Shown here: one piece after another, positions 44,163-53,371 of the stretch
Numbering within the stretch: the first letter of the stretch is position 1
How the letters are laid out: the number at the start of each line of letters is the position of its first letter
NCBI GenBank assembly: GCA_018241685.1
Contig: JAFEDJ010000011.1
Coordinates: 62,001-126,000 of the forward strand
DNA from: Pseudomonadota bacterium
GTDB lineage: Bacteria; Pseudomonadota; Gammaproteobacteria; Burkholderiales; Rhodocyclaceae
Length of the DNA stretch: 64,000 bases
Direction of reading: 5' to 3'
Made by a program: the position numbers and the translations under genes
Notes under the pieces: model-generated
Databases searched by the model: none
What the model was told of the DNA's origin: nothing
What the model saw: the letters and a program-made list of their open reading frames with translations, nothing else

Positions 44163-45670
44163 TGGCATTCATCGCTGCCAACATGGCGCCCTTGATGTTC
44201 GGGGCATTGATCCTGTTCCTGCTGTTCGGCTACCCGGTGGCCTTCGCGCTGGCGGCCAACGGCATCGTTTTCGGCCTGCTCGGGATCGAGCTGGGGCTGC
44301 TCACGCCGTCCCTGTTCCAGGCGTTGCCGGACCGGATCTTCGGGGTGATGTCCAACGATACCCTGCTGGCGATCCCGTTCTTCACCTTCATGGGGCTGAT
44401 CCTCGAGCGTTCGGGCATGGCCGAGGACCTGCTCGACACCATCGGCCAGCTGTTCGGGCCGGTACGCGGAGGCCTGGCCTTTGCGGTGATCTTCGTCGGT
44501 GCGATCCTCGCCGCGACGACCGGCGTGGTGGCGGCCTCGGTGATCTCGATGGGGCTGATCTCCCTGCCTATCATGATGCGCTACGGCTACGACGAGCGCC
44601 TTGCGTCCGGGGTGATCGCCGCCTCAGGTACGCTGGCGCAGATCATCCCGCCGTCCTTGGTGCTGATTGTGATGGCCGACCAGCTTGGTCGACCGGTCGG
44701 CGACATGTACCAGGGCGCCCTGATTCCGGGCCTGCTGCTGACTGCCTTCTATGCGGCCTACGTGGCGCTGGTGGCAATTGTCCGACCCGGCCACGCGCCG
44801 GCTCTGCCGGCGGCGGCACGCACCCTGCACGGCAGGCGCTTGCTGCTGCGGGTGTTGACCACGCTGGTGCCGCCCCTGCTGCTGATCTTCCTGGTGCTCG
44901 GCACGATCTTCCTCGGCATTGCAACGCCGACGGAGGGCGGCGCGATGGGGGCCTTCGGGGCGCTGGTGCTGGCCGTGCTGCGGCGCCGTCTCGCATTGCC
45001 GTTGTTGCGCCAGGCCATGGAGAGCACGGCCAAGCTGACCACCTTCGTGGTCTTCATCCTGGTGGGCGCACGGGTGTTCTCGCTGACCTTCTACGGCGTA
45101 GAGGGCCACCTGTGGGTCGAGCACCTGCTCACTGCGCTGCCGGGCGGGCAGGTCGGCTTCCTGATCGCGGTGAACCTGCTGATCTTCGTGCTGGCCTTCT
45201 TCCTGGATTTCTTCGAGCTGTCCTTCATCATCGTGCCGCTGCTGGCGCCGGTGGCGGAGAAGCTCGGCATCGACCTGATCTGGTTTGGCGTACTTCTGGG
45301 CGTGAACATGCAGACTTCGTTCATGCACCCACCTTTCGGCTTTGCGCTGTTCTTCCTGCGTTCCGTCGCGCCACCGTCGATCAAGACTGCGCACATCTAC
45401 TGGGGGGCGGTGCCCTTCGTGCTGATCCAGATCCTTATGGTGGCGCTGGTCATCCTGTTTCCGCAGTTGGTGACGATGGGTCTGGAGAAACACGACAAGG
45501 TCGATATCGACCGGATCGAGATCATCGTGCCGACCGACGGCATGCCAGGCGACGAACCGGTGCAGTTCGACGAGGCGCCAGTCGAGGCGGCGGGCGGGAT
45601 TCCGGTGCCGGCGGATGATCAGGACGCCGTGCGGGCGGTTGAGAAGGCTTTGCGCGGCGAACTGAAGTAG
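44162..45670 (+). CDS. TRAP transporter large permease (DctM-like)
   Basis: The 502-residue transport subunit uses an ion gradient to import a carboxylate or related solute. About 12-13 hydrophobic segments include NDTLLAIPFFTFMGLILERSGMAEDLL and GVVAASVISMGLISLPIMM-type re-entrant hairpins, plus NMQTSFMHPPFGFALFFLR near the end, common in the mannitol/chloroaromatic-type subgroup. An Asp/Glu-rich cytosolic tail of about 65 residues follows the last helix, longer than in typical DctM. The substrate-binding partner must be encoded elsewhere. Confidence 0.92.
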   Translation: MAFIAANMAPLMFGALILFLLFGYPVAFALAANGIVFGLLGIELGLLTPSLFQALPDRIFGVMSNDTLLAIPFFTFMGLILERSGMAEDLLDTIGQLFGPVRGGLAFAVIFVGAILAATTGVVAASVISMGLISLPIMMRYGYDERLASGVIAASGTLAQIIPPSLVLIVMADQLGRPVGDMYQGALIPGLLLTAFYAAYVALVAIVRPGHAPALPAAARTLHGRRLLLRVLTTLVPPLLLIFLVLGTIFLGIATPTEGGAMGAFGALVLAVLRRRLALPLLRQAMESTAKLTTFVVFILVGARVFSLTFYGVEGHLWVEHLLTALPGGQVGFLIAVNLLIFVLAFFLDFFELSFIIVPLLAPVAEKLGIDLIWFGVLLGVNMQTSFMHPPFGFALFFLRSVAPPSIKTAHIYWGAVPFVLIQILMVALVILFPQLVTMGLEKHDKVDIDRIEIIVPTDGMPGDEPVQFDEAPVEAAGGIPVPADDQDAVRAVEKALRGELK

Positions 45671-45693
45671 GGGATGGGCGGCCGCCGGAAGCG

Positions 45694-45723
45694 ACAGCGG
45701 CGCCTGCAGGCGCCGCTGTTTCC
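45694..45723. terminator. Palindromic hairpin between convergent dctM-like and pyrC' genes
   Basis: ACAGCGGCGCCTG/CAGGCGCCGCTGT (45694-45719) is a perfect 26-base palindrome, followed by TTT on the forward strand. It stands 24 bases after the permease stop and 26 bases from the pyrC' stop, so it could end transcription from both sides. Confidence 0.65.
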
Positions 45724-45748
45724 GTGGCTATGTCGTTTCCGACCCGCC

Positions 45749-47044
45749 TCAGTTCTTGCCGTATTGACTGGCGTCGTACATCAGCGTGCCTTCGACGAAG
45801 GTATAGCGCACCTTGCCAGGCAGCTCTAGGCCGAGGAAGGGGGTGTTCTTGCCCTGGCTCTTGAGCATGCTGCGGGTGATCAGCTGGTGGGCGTCGGCGT
45901 CGAAGATGCACACGTCGGCACGGGCGCCGACCGACAGATGGCCGCCCTTGGCGATGCCCGCGATCTTGGCGGCTTCCGAGGTGATGCGGGCAACGGCGTC
46001 GATCAGCGGCAATTGATGCTCCTGAGCCCACTTGAGGGTCAGCGGCAGCAGCAGTTCGAGGCCGGTGGTGCCGGGCTCGGATTCGCTGAATGGCGCCTGC
46101 TTGGCGTCGTCGTCCACCGGGGTGTGGTCCGAGCAGATCGCGTTGATGCGGCCGTCGGCCAGCGCCTTGGACAGTGCGAGGCGGTCGCGCTGGCCGCGGA
46201 ACGGCGGCACCACGTGGCAGTGCGGGTTGAAGTAGCCGATGTCCAGGTCGCTCAGGTGCAGGTGGTGGGCGGCCACGTCGCAGGTGACGTCCACGCCGTC
46301 GGTGCGGGCCTTCTCGATCAGGTCGAGGCTCTCGGCACAGGACACGCGGGTGATGTGCAGGCGGGCGCCGGTCTGGCGGGCCAGGCGCAGGTAGGTGTAC
46401 AGCGCGACGATCTCGGCGCTGGCCGGGATGCCGGGCAGGCCCAGGCGGGACGCGACTTCGCCGTCGTGGGCGACGCCGCCCTTCGACAGAAAGGGATCCA
46501 TCGGCTGCAGCCACACGCGGAAGCCGAAGGTGGCGGCGTACTGCATGGCACGGCCCAGCACGCGGGTGTCGAGGATGGGCACGTTGGCCTGGCTGAAGGC
46601 CACGCAGCCGGCTTCCACCAGCTCGGCCATCTCGGACAGCTGTTCGCCCTTGAGGCCGATGGTCAGCGCGCCGACCGGGTACACGTGGGCGCGGTTGAGC
46701 TTCTTGGCGCGGTAGCACAGCATCTCGACGAGGCCGGGTTCGTCCAGCACCGGGTCGGTGTCGGGCGGGATGGCCAGACTGGTGATCCCGCCGGCCATCG
46801 CGGCGTCCATTTCGGATTCCAGCGTGGCCTTGTATTCGAAGCCGGGCTCACGCAGCCGGGCAGCCAGGTCGATGAGGCCGGGGGCGACCACGTAGCCGGT
46901 GGCGTCGATGGTGCGGGTGGCGGTGAAACCTTCAGGCGCGGTGCCGACGCCGACGATCTTGCCGTCGGCGATGAAGAGGTCCTGGAGGGCGTCGATCTTG
47001 TTGGCCGGATCGATCAGGCGGCCATTCTTGATGTGGATGGTCAT
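45749..47044 (-). CDS. pyrC': Dihydroorotase-like protein PyrC' (catalytic residues degenerate)
   Basis: A 431-residue amidohydrolase-fold protein directly downstream of pyrB. The metal-binding H-x-H that active dihydroorotases show just before LREPG is replaced (GLIDLAARLREPGFEYK), and the later metal-Asp region CSDHTPVDDDAKQAPF lacks the usual His after Pro. In Pseudomonas an equivalent inactive PyrC' is a structural partner required for the aspartate transcarbamoylase dodecamer; the same role is inferred. A catalytically competent PyrC must be elsewhere in the genome. Confidence 0.85.
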   Translation of the reverse strand: MTIHIKNGRLIDPANKIDALQDLFIADGKIVGVGTAPEGFTATRTIDATGYVVAPGLIDLAARLREPGFEYKATLESEMDAAMAGGITSLAIPPDTDPVLDEPGLVEMLCYRAKKLNRAHVYPVGALTIGLKGEQLSEMAELVEAGCVAFSQANVPILDTRVLGRAMQYAATFGFRVWLQPMDPFLSKGGVAHDGEVASRLGLPGIPASAEIVALYTYLRLARQTGARLHITRVSCAESLDLIEKARTDGVDVTCDVAAHHLHLSDLDIGYFNPHCHVVPPFRGQRDRLALSKALADGRINAICSDHTPVDDDAKQAPFSESEPGTTGLELLLPLTLKWAQEHQLPLIDAVARITSEAAKIAGIAKGGHLSVGARADVCIFDADAHQLITRSMLKSQGKNTPFLGLELPGKVRYTFVEGTLMYDASQYGKN

Positions 47045-47058
47045 CGTGCGAATCCGAT

Positions 47059-48018
47059 TCAGTGGCTGCCGAGCATGCTCATCACGGCCATGCGGACCGC
47101 GATGCCGAAGGTGACCTGAGGCAGGATCACGGCCTGTCCGCCGTCGGCAACGGCGGAGTCGATCTCGACGCCACGGTTCATCGGGCCCGGGTGCATCACG
47201 ATGGCGTCGGGCTTGGCCAGCGCCAGCTTCTCGGCGGTGAGGCCCCAGACCTTGAAGAATTCCTGCGGGCTGGGCAGCAGCGCGCCGTTCATGCGTTCGT
47301 TCTGCAGGCGCAGCATCATCACCACGTCCACGCCCTTGAGGCCTTCTTCCATGCTGTGGCAGACGCGCACGCCCATCTTCTCGACATCGGTCGGGAGCAG
47401 GGTCTTGGGGCCGATGACGCGCACTTCGGGCACGCCGAGGGTGGTCAGCGCGGCGATCTGGGAGCGGGCGACGCGGGAGTGCAACACGTCGCCGACGATG
47501 GCGACGGTGAGGTTGTGGAATTCCTTCTTGTAGTGCCGGATCGTGTACATGTCCAGCAGGCCCTGGGTCGGGTGCGCGTGGCGGCCGTCGCCGGCATTGA
47601 CCACGTGGATGTGGTCGCGGCCGGTGTTCTCCAGGTGCTGGGCGATCAGGTAGGGCGCGCCGCTGGATTCGTGGCGCACCACGAACATGTCGGCCTGCAT
47701 CGCACAGAGATTGTCCACGGTGTCGAGCAGGGTCTCGCCCTTTTTCGTGGACGAGGTGGACACGTTGAGGTTGATGACGTCGGCGGACAGGCGCTTGGCG
47801 GCGATCTCGAAGGTGGTGCGGGTGCGCGTGCTGTTCTCGAAGAACAGGTTGAAGACGCTCTTGCCGCGCAGCAGCGGGAGTTTCTTGACCTCGCGCTCGG
47901 CCACCTCGGTGAACGGGGCTGCGGTATCCAGGATCTGGGTGATGATGCCGCGGGGCAGGCCGTCGAGGGTCAGCAGGTGCTGCAGCTCGCCGTGCTTGTT
48001 TAGTTGGGGATTACGCAT
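47059..48018 (-). CDS. pyrB: Aspartate carbamoyltransferase catalytic chain
   Basis: PyrB condenses carbamoyl phosphate and aspartate, the committed step of pyrimidine synthesis. The 319-residue protein has the carbamoyl-phosphate loop [18 protein letters not shown], the Lys loop [30 protein letters not shown] and [14 protein letters not shown]. It overlaps the pyrR stop by 8 bases and is 14 bases ahead of pyrC'. There is no pyrI regulatory subunit, consistent with the PyrB-PyrC' type of complex. Confidence 0.97.
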   Translation of the reverse strand: MRNPQLNKHGELQHLLTLDGLPRGIITQILDTAAPFTEVAEREVKKLPLLRGKSVFNLFFENSTRTRTTFEIAAKRLSADVINLNVSTSSTKKGETLLDTVDNLCAMQADMFVVRHESSGAPYLIAQHLENTGRDHIHVVNAGDGRHAHPTQGLLDMYTIRHYKKEFHNLTVAIVGDVLHSRVARSQIAALTTLGVPEVRVIGPKTLLPTDVEKMGVRVCHSMEEGLKGVDVVMMLRLQNERMNGALLPSPQEFFKVWGLTAEKLALAKPDAIVMHPGPMNRGVEIDSAVADGGQAVILPQVTFGIAVRMAVMSMLGSH

Positions 48019-48511
48019 GGATCAGCCTCAGGGTGAGGGCGCCGGAGTCGTCGCGCTCAAGTTGGAGGTTTTGCCCGGCTGGCAGGGGTTCCGGCAGGGT
48101 CAGGGCACAAAAGCTCGCGGAGATGGGCAACTCGCGTCCGCCGCGATCGACGAGCACGGCCAGGTCCACGTGGGACGGGCGGCCGTAGTCGAAGAGTTCG
48201 TTGAGGGCCGCGCGGGTGGTGCGGCCGGTGTACAGCACGTCATCGACGATGACGATGTGGGTGCCTTCCACGTCAAAGGGGATCTTGGAGCCCTGGGGCT
48301 GAGGGTGCAGTCCCTTGGCGGAGTAGTCGTCCCGGTAGAAGCTCACGTCGATGCTGCCCAGCGGTTGCGACAGGCCCAGCAGTGCGTGCAGGCGCTCGGC
48401 CAGCCACACGCCACCGGTGTGGATGCCGACCAGGCAGGTGTCGGGGGAAACATGGGGGCGCATCAATTCGGCCAGCGCGCCGATGAGCTGTTCGGCTTCA
48501 GGAAGCTGCAT
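48011..48511 (-). CDS. pyrR: Bifunctional pyr operon regulator / uracil phosphoribosyltransferase PyrR
   Basis: A 166-residue type I phosphoribosyltransferase with the PRPP loop [19 protein letters not shown] and the PyrR-like [14 protein letters not shown] and [10 protein letters not shown]. In Bacillus PyrR binds pyr mRNA; in Gram-negatives with this operon its regulatory mode is less clear, and no PyrR-type anti-terminator is visible because the gene is internal to an operon. ATG 48511 gives [10 protein letters not shown] and overlaps ruvX by 14 bases. Confidence 0.92.
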   Translation of the reverse strand: MQLPEAEQLIGALAELMRPHVSPDTCLVGIHTGGVWLAERLHALLGLSQPLGSIDVSFYRDDYSAKGLHPQPQGSKIPFDVEGTHIVIVDDVLYTGRTTRAALNELFDYGRPSHVDLAVLVDRGGRELPISASFCALTLPEPLPAGQNLQLERDDSGALTLRLIHA

Positions 48512-48926
48512 GTTTGGCACTTTCGAAGTACTGGAGCAGGATGATCTGGGCGGCTGCGGAATCCAGTCGCGGCTTTTGCTTGCGCCAGCCATGGTGACCG
48601 GCTTCGGAAAGGAGCTCTTCCGCTTCGGCGGAGGACAGGCGTTCGTCCACCAAGGCCACGGGCAGGCCGTAACGGCCGTGGAGCTGGTTGGCGAAACGGC
48701 GGCAGCGGGCCGTCATGGCGTGCTCGGAGCCGTCCAGATGGGTCGGCAGGCCGACCACCAGGGACGCGGGCTTCCACTCGGCCAGCAGTTTTTCGATGGC
48801 GGCAAAGCGGGCTGCGTTGGCTTCCTCGGCAATCGCGGTGAGCGGGTGGGCGTGGCTGGTTTCCGTCTCTCCCACTGCCACCCCGATGCGCGCGAGGCCG
48901 AAATCAAAGCAGAGGACAGTACTCAC
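48498..48926 (-). CDS. ruvX: Holliday junction resolvase-like / pre-16S rRNA nuclease RuvX (YqgF)
   Basis: A 142-residue RNase H-like nuclease that in E. coli processes the 5' end of 16S r[18 protein letters not shown] holds the first catalytic Asp, [13 protein letters not shown] the second block and [16 protein letters not shown] the third acidic block; final Asp in [11 protein letters not shown]. Its ATG overlaps the algH stop by 4 bases. Confidence 0.95.
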   Translation of the reverse strand: MSTVLCFDFGLARIGVAVGETETSHAHPLTAIAEEANAARFAAIEKLLAEWKPASLVVGLPTHLDGSEHAMTARCRRFANQLHGRYGLPVALVDERLSSAEAEELLSEAGHHGWRKQKPRLDSAAAQIILLQYFESAKHAAS

Positions 48927-49489
48927 GCGTGACCGGCGGTGTCGGACAGTTGGGCGAAATCGATGCCGAGCAGCTGCATGGCGGCGGCCAGGCGTTCCTC
49001 GGGGGGCAGGTCGAAGACGATGCTCAGGTCGGCCGGCACGGTGAGCCAGGCGTTTTGCGTCAGTTCGTGCTCGAGCTGGCCGGCGGACCAGCCGGCGTAG
49101 CCGAGGGCGACCAGCACTTCGGCGGGCTCGCCATCGGCAGCCAGGGACTGCAGCACGTCGCGGGAGCTGGTAAGGCCGATGTCGTCACTGACCTTGAGCG
49201 TCGAGTGCCATTTGCCGGCCGGACGGTGCAGCACGAAGCCGCGGTCGGACTGCACGGGGCCGCCGAAATAGACCGGCAGATCGGCAAAGTCCGGCTGCTC
49301 GAACGGGATGTCGATGCGTTCGAACAGCGTGGACAGGCGCATGTCGGTTGGCCGGTTGACGATGACGCCCATCGCGCCGTTCTCGTTATGCTCGGCGATG
49401 TAGGTGAGCGTGCGCGTGAAGTTCGGATCGGCCATGGCAGGCATGGCGATCAGGAAATGATCGGTGAGGTTGATGGTCGTCGTAGTCAC
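48923..49489 (-). CDS. algH: AlgH/YqgE family protein (DUF179)
   Basis: A 188-residue protein of the UPF0301 family: [42 protein letters not shown] at the N-terminus, [16 protein letters not shown] in the middle and [27 protein letters not shown] near the end. AlgH was linked to alginate regulation in Pseudomonas, but the biochemical function is not established. First gene of algH-ruvX-pyrR-pyrB-pyrC'. Confidence 0.94.
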   Translation of the reverse strand: MTTTTINLTDHFLIAMPAMADPNFTRTLTYIAEHNENGAMGVIVNRPTDMRLSTLFERIDIPFEQPDFADLPVYFGGPVQSDRGFVLHRPAGKWHSTLKVSDDIGLTSSRDVLQSLAADGEPAEVLVALGYAGWSAGQLEHELTQNAWLTVPADLSIVFDLPPEERLAAAMQLLGIDFAQLSDTAGHA

Positions 49490-49588
49490 GGGCGTATTTT
49501 AAGCCGAGGTCGGGAATGTAGGGGGATTATGGCGGCAAATTTGAGGCATGCTTCGCCCTCTGTGCGTTCCCCGGTTCAAGTTTCGTCC

Positions 49589-51022
49589 ATGTCCTCTGCT
49601 CTCGTCTGGTTCCGCCGCGATCTGCGCGACTTCGACCATGCGGCGCTCTACCACGCGCTGAAGCATCACGATCAGGTCTTCTGCGCCTTTGTCTTCGACA
49701 CCGAAATTCTCGACTGTCTGCCGGGGCGATGCGATCGGCGAGTGGAGTTCATCCATGCGAGTGTCGTCGAACTGGATGGCGTGCTGCGCGCCCGTGGTAG
49801 TGGCTTGATTGTTCGGAGTGGACCGGCCCGCGAGGTGATTCCGGCACTGGCGGCCTCCCTTGGCGTGAACGCGGTGTACGTGAATCGGGATTACGAGCCG
49901 GCGGCAATCGAGCGCGACACGGAGGTTGCGGAGCGTCTGCGTGTGCTGGATATCGGCTTTGCCGACTTCAAGGACCAGGTGATCTTCGAAAAGAGCGAGG
50001 TCCTGACTCAGGGTAATTCGCCGTTCTCTGTGTTTACCCCTTATAAACGAGCTTGGTTGAAGGCGCTGACGCCCTTCCACCTCAAGTCGTATCCAGTCGA
50101 GAAATACATGGCGCGACTTGCGCCCTGGCCGGCCGGCGAGGTGATGCCCGGCCTCGCTGAACTGGGCTTCGAGGGAACCAATCTGCGCGAGCTTGGCATT
50201 GCGCCCGGCATGGGCGGTGGGCGCCGCCTGTTCGACGATTTCCTGAAACGTATCGCCCGCTATAAGGCGAAGCGCGACTTTCCGGCACAGAAGGGCGTGT
50301 CCTACCTGTCGGTGCATCTGCGCTTCGGCACGGTGTCTATCCGTGAGTTGGCGCGGTCGGCCTTCGAGCTGGGCGGCGAGGGGGCGGAAACCTGGCTGTC
50401 GGAGCTGATCTGGCGGGACTTCTACTTCCAGATCCTGTGGCATCACCCGCATGTGGTGAACGCCAGCTTCCGGCCGGAGTATGACCAGGTGCGCTGGGAC
50501 GACAAGCCGGAGTGGTTCGCGGCCTGGCGTGAAGGGCGCACCGGTTATCCGATTGTCGATGCGGCGATGCGCCAGATCCTGCATAGTGGTTTCATGCACA
50601 ACCGCCTGCGGATGATCGTTGCGTCCTTCCTGACCAAGGATCTGGGCATCGACTGGCGGCGTGGCGAGGCCTTCTTCGCCGAGCATCTCAACGACTTCGA
50701 CCTCGCTGCCAACAACGGCGGCTGGCAGTGGGCGGCGTCCACCGGTTGCGATGCACAGCCATGGTTCCGCATCTTCAATCCGGTCACTCAATCGGAAAAG
50801 TTCGATCCCGACGGGGCCTTCATCCGCCGCTACCTGCCGGAGCTGGCCAAGGTGCCGGCCAAGTTCATCCATGCGCCATGGACCATGCCGCCAATCGACC
50901 AGCAGTTGGCCGGCTGCGTGATCGGGAAGGACTATCCGGCTCCCATCGTGGATCACGCCCAGGCGCGGGAGCGCACGCTGGCGCGCTTCGGCGTGGTGAA
51001 GGGAAACCCGGACGAGGCCTAG
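49589..51022 (+). CDS. phrB: Deoxyribodipyrimidine photolyase
   Basis: A class I CPD photolyase of 477 residues repairing UV dimers with blue light. ALVWFRRDLRDFDHAAL starts the antenna-binding domain; the FAD domain includes ELIWRDFYFQILWHHPHV, GRTGYPIVDAAMRQI, MHNRLRMIVASFLTKDL and NNGGWQWAASTGCDAQPWFRIFNP. I prefer ATG 49589, giving MSSALVWFRRD; ATG 49529 with GGGGG just upstream would add 20 residues and is a possible alternative. It converges on the methyltransferase gene with a 4-base overlap of stops. Confidence 0.94.
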   Translation: MSSALVWFRRDLRDFDHAALYHALKHHDQVFCAFVFDTEILDCLPGRCDRRVEFIHASVVELDGVLRARGSGLIVRSGPAREVIPALAASLGVNAVYVNRDYEPAAIERDTEVAERLRVLDIGFADFKDQVIFEKSEVLTQGNSPFSVFTPYKRAWLKALTPFHLKSYPVEKYMARLAPWPAGEVMPGLAELGFEGTNLRELGIAPGMGGGRRLFDDFLKRIARYKAKRDFPAQKGVSYLSVHLRFGTVSIRELARSAFELGGEGAETWLSELIWRDFYFQILWHHPHVVNASFRPEYDQVRWDDKPEWFAAWREGRTGYPIVDAAMRQILHSGFMHNRLRMIVASFLTKDLGIDWRRGEAFFAEHLNDFDLAANNGGWQWAASTGCDAQPWFRIFNPVTQSEKFDPDGAFIRRYLPELAKVPAKFIHAPWTMPPIDQQLAGCVIGKDYPAPIVDHAQARERTLARFGVVKGNPDEA

Positions 51023-51855
51023 CGGCGGGCGCAGGCGACGAGGACGGTGCTCTCCAGCGTGTAGCCGTCGGCGTCGCGATGGGGGGCGAGTTCGTCGGCG
51101 ACGGCGTCCTGCAGGCGCTGTCGTGTTTCGTCGGGTAGCCGTGACAGGGCTTCCGCGGCGCCGCCGGCCAGGTCGAGGAAGGCCTGCCAATAGGCGATCG
51201 ACGTGTCGAAATGGCAGGTGACGGGACAGGCTTCGATACGGATGCCGGAGAAGCCAGCGTACGCCAGCAGGGCGTTCAGCGCCTCAGGGGCGCCGAAACG
51301 GAACACCGAGGGTCGTTCGACCTTCGGGGCGGGCAGAAGGCGGGCGATGCAGTCCTGGGCGCAGTGGATCAGGGGCACGTCCTGCCGTAGCCCCCACACG
51401 GACAGGGCCAGGCGTCCGCCGGGTTTCAGGACCCGCCGGATCTCCGCCAGGGCCAGCGCCGGGTCCGGAAAGATGAAAAGGCCGAGGCCCAGCAGCGTCA
51501 CGTCGAAGCTGTGGTCGGCAAAGCTCAGGTGTTCGGCGTCGCAGGCTGCAGCGATCAGATCGGAAAGGCCTTCATCGGTTGCGCGGCGCAGGCCTTCGGC
51601 CAGCATGCCTTCGGCGATGTCGCTGGCCAGCACCCAGCCGTTGGGTGCGACGTGGCGCGCGGCGTCGCGGGCCAGCAGGCCGGGGCCGGCGGCGAGGTCG
51701 AGGACATGCTCGCCAGGGTGCAGTGCTGCCAGATCAAGCAGCGCCTGCTGCAGTCCAGCCCTTAGTGGCGCGCCATCGGCGTAGCGCCCAGCGATGCGGT
51801 TGAAGCCGCTGCGTTCGAGGGCTTTGAAACGGCGGGCGTCAAAACCTCCGCTCAT
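51019..51855 (-). CDS. Class I SAM-dependent methyltransferase
   Basis: A 278-residue Methyltransf_11-type enzyme: HVLDLAAGPGLLARDAARHVAP for the SAM-binding Gly loop, ASDIAEGMLAEGLRRA, then FDVTLLGLGLFIFPDPALALAEIRRVLKPGGRLALSVWG. The last 100 residues form a cap with no familiar motif. The substrate is unknown; similarity to ubiquinone/menaquinone methyltransferases is only at fold level. Its start overlaps the YqiA-like gene stop by 4 bases. Confidence 0.85.
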   Translation of the reverse strand: MSGGFDARRFKALERSGFNRIAGRYADGAPLRAGLQQALLDLAALHPGEHVLDLAAGPGLLARDAARHVAPNGWVLASDIAEGMLAEGLRRATDEGLSDLIAAACDAEHLSFADHSFDVTLLGLGLFIFPDPALALAEIRRVLKPGGRLALSVWGLRQDVPLIHCAQDCIARLLPAPKVERPSVFRFGAPEALNALLAYAGFSGIRIEACPVTCHFDTSIAYWQAFLDLAGGAAEALSRLPDETRQRLQDAVADELAPHRDADGYTLESTVLVACARR

Positions 51856-52421
51856 GGCAGCAGCCCGGCGAATTGCAGGATCGGGTCCAGGTAGTCGTCC
51901 CAGCGCGTGAAGCTGTGGTCGCCGCCCTCCAGCACCGTCTGCCGGCTGCCAGCGTAGCGGGCCACCGCGTGGCGGTAGTCGAGGACTTCGTCACCGGTTT
52001 CCACCATCAGCCAGTAGCATTCCGGGCGCGTGATCACCGGGACTTCGATGGTCCGCAGTTCGTCGATGTGGGCCTGGGTGAAATCGAAGGTCTCTCCGGT
52101 GTACATGTGCGTCTGCGGCCCCAGATAGGCGGACAGGGACAGGGGCGCGATGACGGCTGGGTTGACCAGCACCGCCTGCAGGCCGTGCTTCTCCGCGAGG
52201 TGGGTGGCGTAGTAGCCGCCGAGGGAGCTGCCGACCAGCGTTGGAGTACTGGTGCAGCGGGCGATCTGGGCGTCGATCAGTGCGATGGCGTCATGGGCCG
52301 AAACCGGTAGCTGTTCGCACCAGAAGGCGTCGGTCAAGCCATGTTCTGCTACGCGGGCGCGCAGGCTGCGGGCCTTCCAGGATTCGGGGCCGGAACGGAA
52401 GCCGTGGAGGTAGATGATCAT
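51852..52421 (-). CDS. YqiA/YcfP family alpha/beta-fold esterase
   Basis: A 189-residue small alpha/beta hydrolase: [19 protein letters not shown], the nucleophile elbow LVGSSLGGYYATHLAEKHG, the family-typical LVNPAVIAP, and the acid/His pair in ETGDEVLDYRHAVARYA and LEGGDHSFTRWDDYL. E. coli YqiA cleaves CoA thioesters and aryl esters; its physiological substrate is unclear. It is coupled by 4-base overlaps to both neighbours. Confidence 0.92.
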   Translation of the reverse strand: MIIYLHGFRSGPESWKARSLRARVAEHGLTDAFWCEQLPVSAHDAIALIDAQIARCTSTPTLVGSSLGGYYATHLAEKHGLQAVLVNPAVIAPLSLSAYLGPQTHMYTGETFDFTQAHIDELRTIEVPVITRPECYWLMVETGDEVLDYRHAVARYAGSRQTVLEGGDHSFTRWDDYLDPILQFAGLLP

Positions 52422-53371
52422 TTGTATTCGAAACGGTCGTCGCTGCGCAGTTGGTGCGGCAGCGCTGTGGTGAGCCAGCAGCGGGCCTCGTCGTCCCCGG
52501 CCAGGTAAGCCTGCCAGAACGCAGTAGATGCGGCGAGCAGTGCATGCTGGAACGGGGCCGGCTCGCGGCGGAGACGGAATACGGCGCCCTCTGCTGGGCT
52601 GGCTTGTCCGGCGAAATCCAGGTGGTTGCCACCGGCGAAGACGAGCAGGTATTTCTCGCCGGCAGGCATATGGCGGTAGGGTAGTTCGCGGTTCGCAGCG
52701 GTGATGTCGGACAAGCCCATGCCGTCGTCGCGGCTGCCGGTGATGCTGAAGAAGGGCAGGTGGATGCCGCCGAAACGGTGGTCGAGGCTGGGGCCCTGGT
52801 CCGAAAAGCGGGCGGACGGGCTGAAGGCGAGGACCGCCTGTACGCGTGGATCGAGGGTGAAGGACGGCTGCTGCGGGCGGCGCTCGCCGGCCAGCAACTG
52901 GACCGTGACAGCGCCGAAGGAGTGACCCGACAGGCCGATGCTCCGGACGTCCGCAATGGCGGCTAGCGCAGGATCACGACCGATGCGAGAGAGGACGAAA
53001 CGGATGTCCTCGGCGCGGCGGGCGAGTTCTTCGGGGGTCATCGCAGCCTTGAGGGCATGGCGCAGGCCGAGGGGCGAATTGTTGCGCAGCAGGCTCGCGT
53101 CGCTGCCTGGGTGTTGCACGGCGAGAGCCGCAAAGCCTTGACTGCTCCAGTGGGCCAGCCAGTCGGCCCCACCGTCGCGGGAGCCGCCGAGCCCGTGGGA
53201 GAACAGGATCAAGCCCAGCGGCGCCCGACCTTCGGGCAGGTACAGCTTGAGCGGCAGCGTACGGGAACGACGGGTGTCGTGGAGGTCCAGCAGCTGCCGG
53301 CTCGTTTGTACGGGTGCGGCAGCTTCGGGAACTGAAGCTGCCGTGGGCGCAGGCGTCAGTGGGCTGTCCAT
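52418..53371 (-). CDS. Alpha/beta hydrolase (dienelactone hydrolase / PAF-acetylhydrolase-like)
   Basis: A 317-residue alpha/beta hydrolase with oxyanion region [22 protein letters not shown], nucleophile elbow [15 protein letters not shown], and a late His in [11 protein letters not shown]. The overall block pattern resembles platelet-activating-factor acetylhydrolase-like bacterial esterases. No signal peptide is obvious. ATG 53371 ([10 protein letters not shown]) lies in the last 16 bases of uppP; a start further upstream would overlap uppP more. Substrate unknown. Confidence 0.82.
   Translation of the reverse strand: MDSPLTPAPTAASVPEAAAPVQTSRQLLDLHDTRRSRTLPLKLYLPEGRAPLGLILFSHGLGGSRDGGADWLAHWSSQGFAALAVQHPGSDASLLRNNSPLGLRHALKAAMTPEELARRAEDIRFVLSRIGRDPALAAIADVRSIGLSGHSFGAVTVQLLAGERRPQQPSFTLDPRVQAVLAFSPSARFSDQGPSLDHRFGGIHLPFFSITGSRDDGMGLSDITAANRELPYRHMPAGEKYLLVFAGGNHLDFAGQASPAEGAVFRLRREPAPFQHALLAASTAFWQAYLAGDDEARCWLTTALPHQLRSDDRFEYK

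Noticed and set aside
48011..48511. PyrR-type RNA attenuator in the pyr cluster
   Set aside because: pyrR overlaps ruvX and pyrB, leaving no leader for an anti-terminator, and no such hairpin pair is seen.
48929..49588. Long N-terminal extension of the photolyase
   Set aside because: It runs antisense across algH, and homologous photolyases begin at ALVWFRRDLR; the ATG at 49589 is sufficient.
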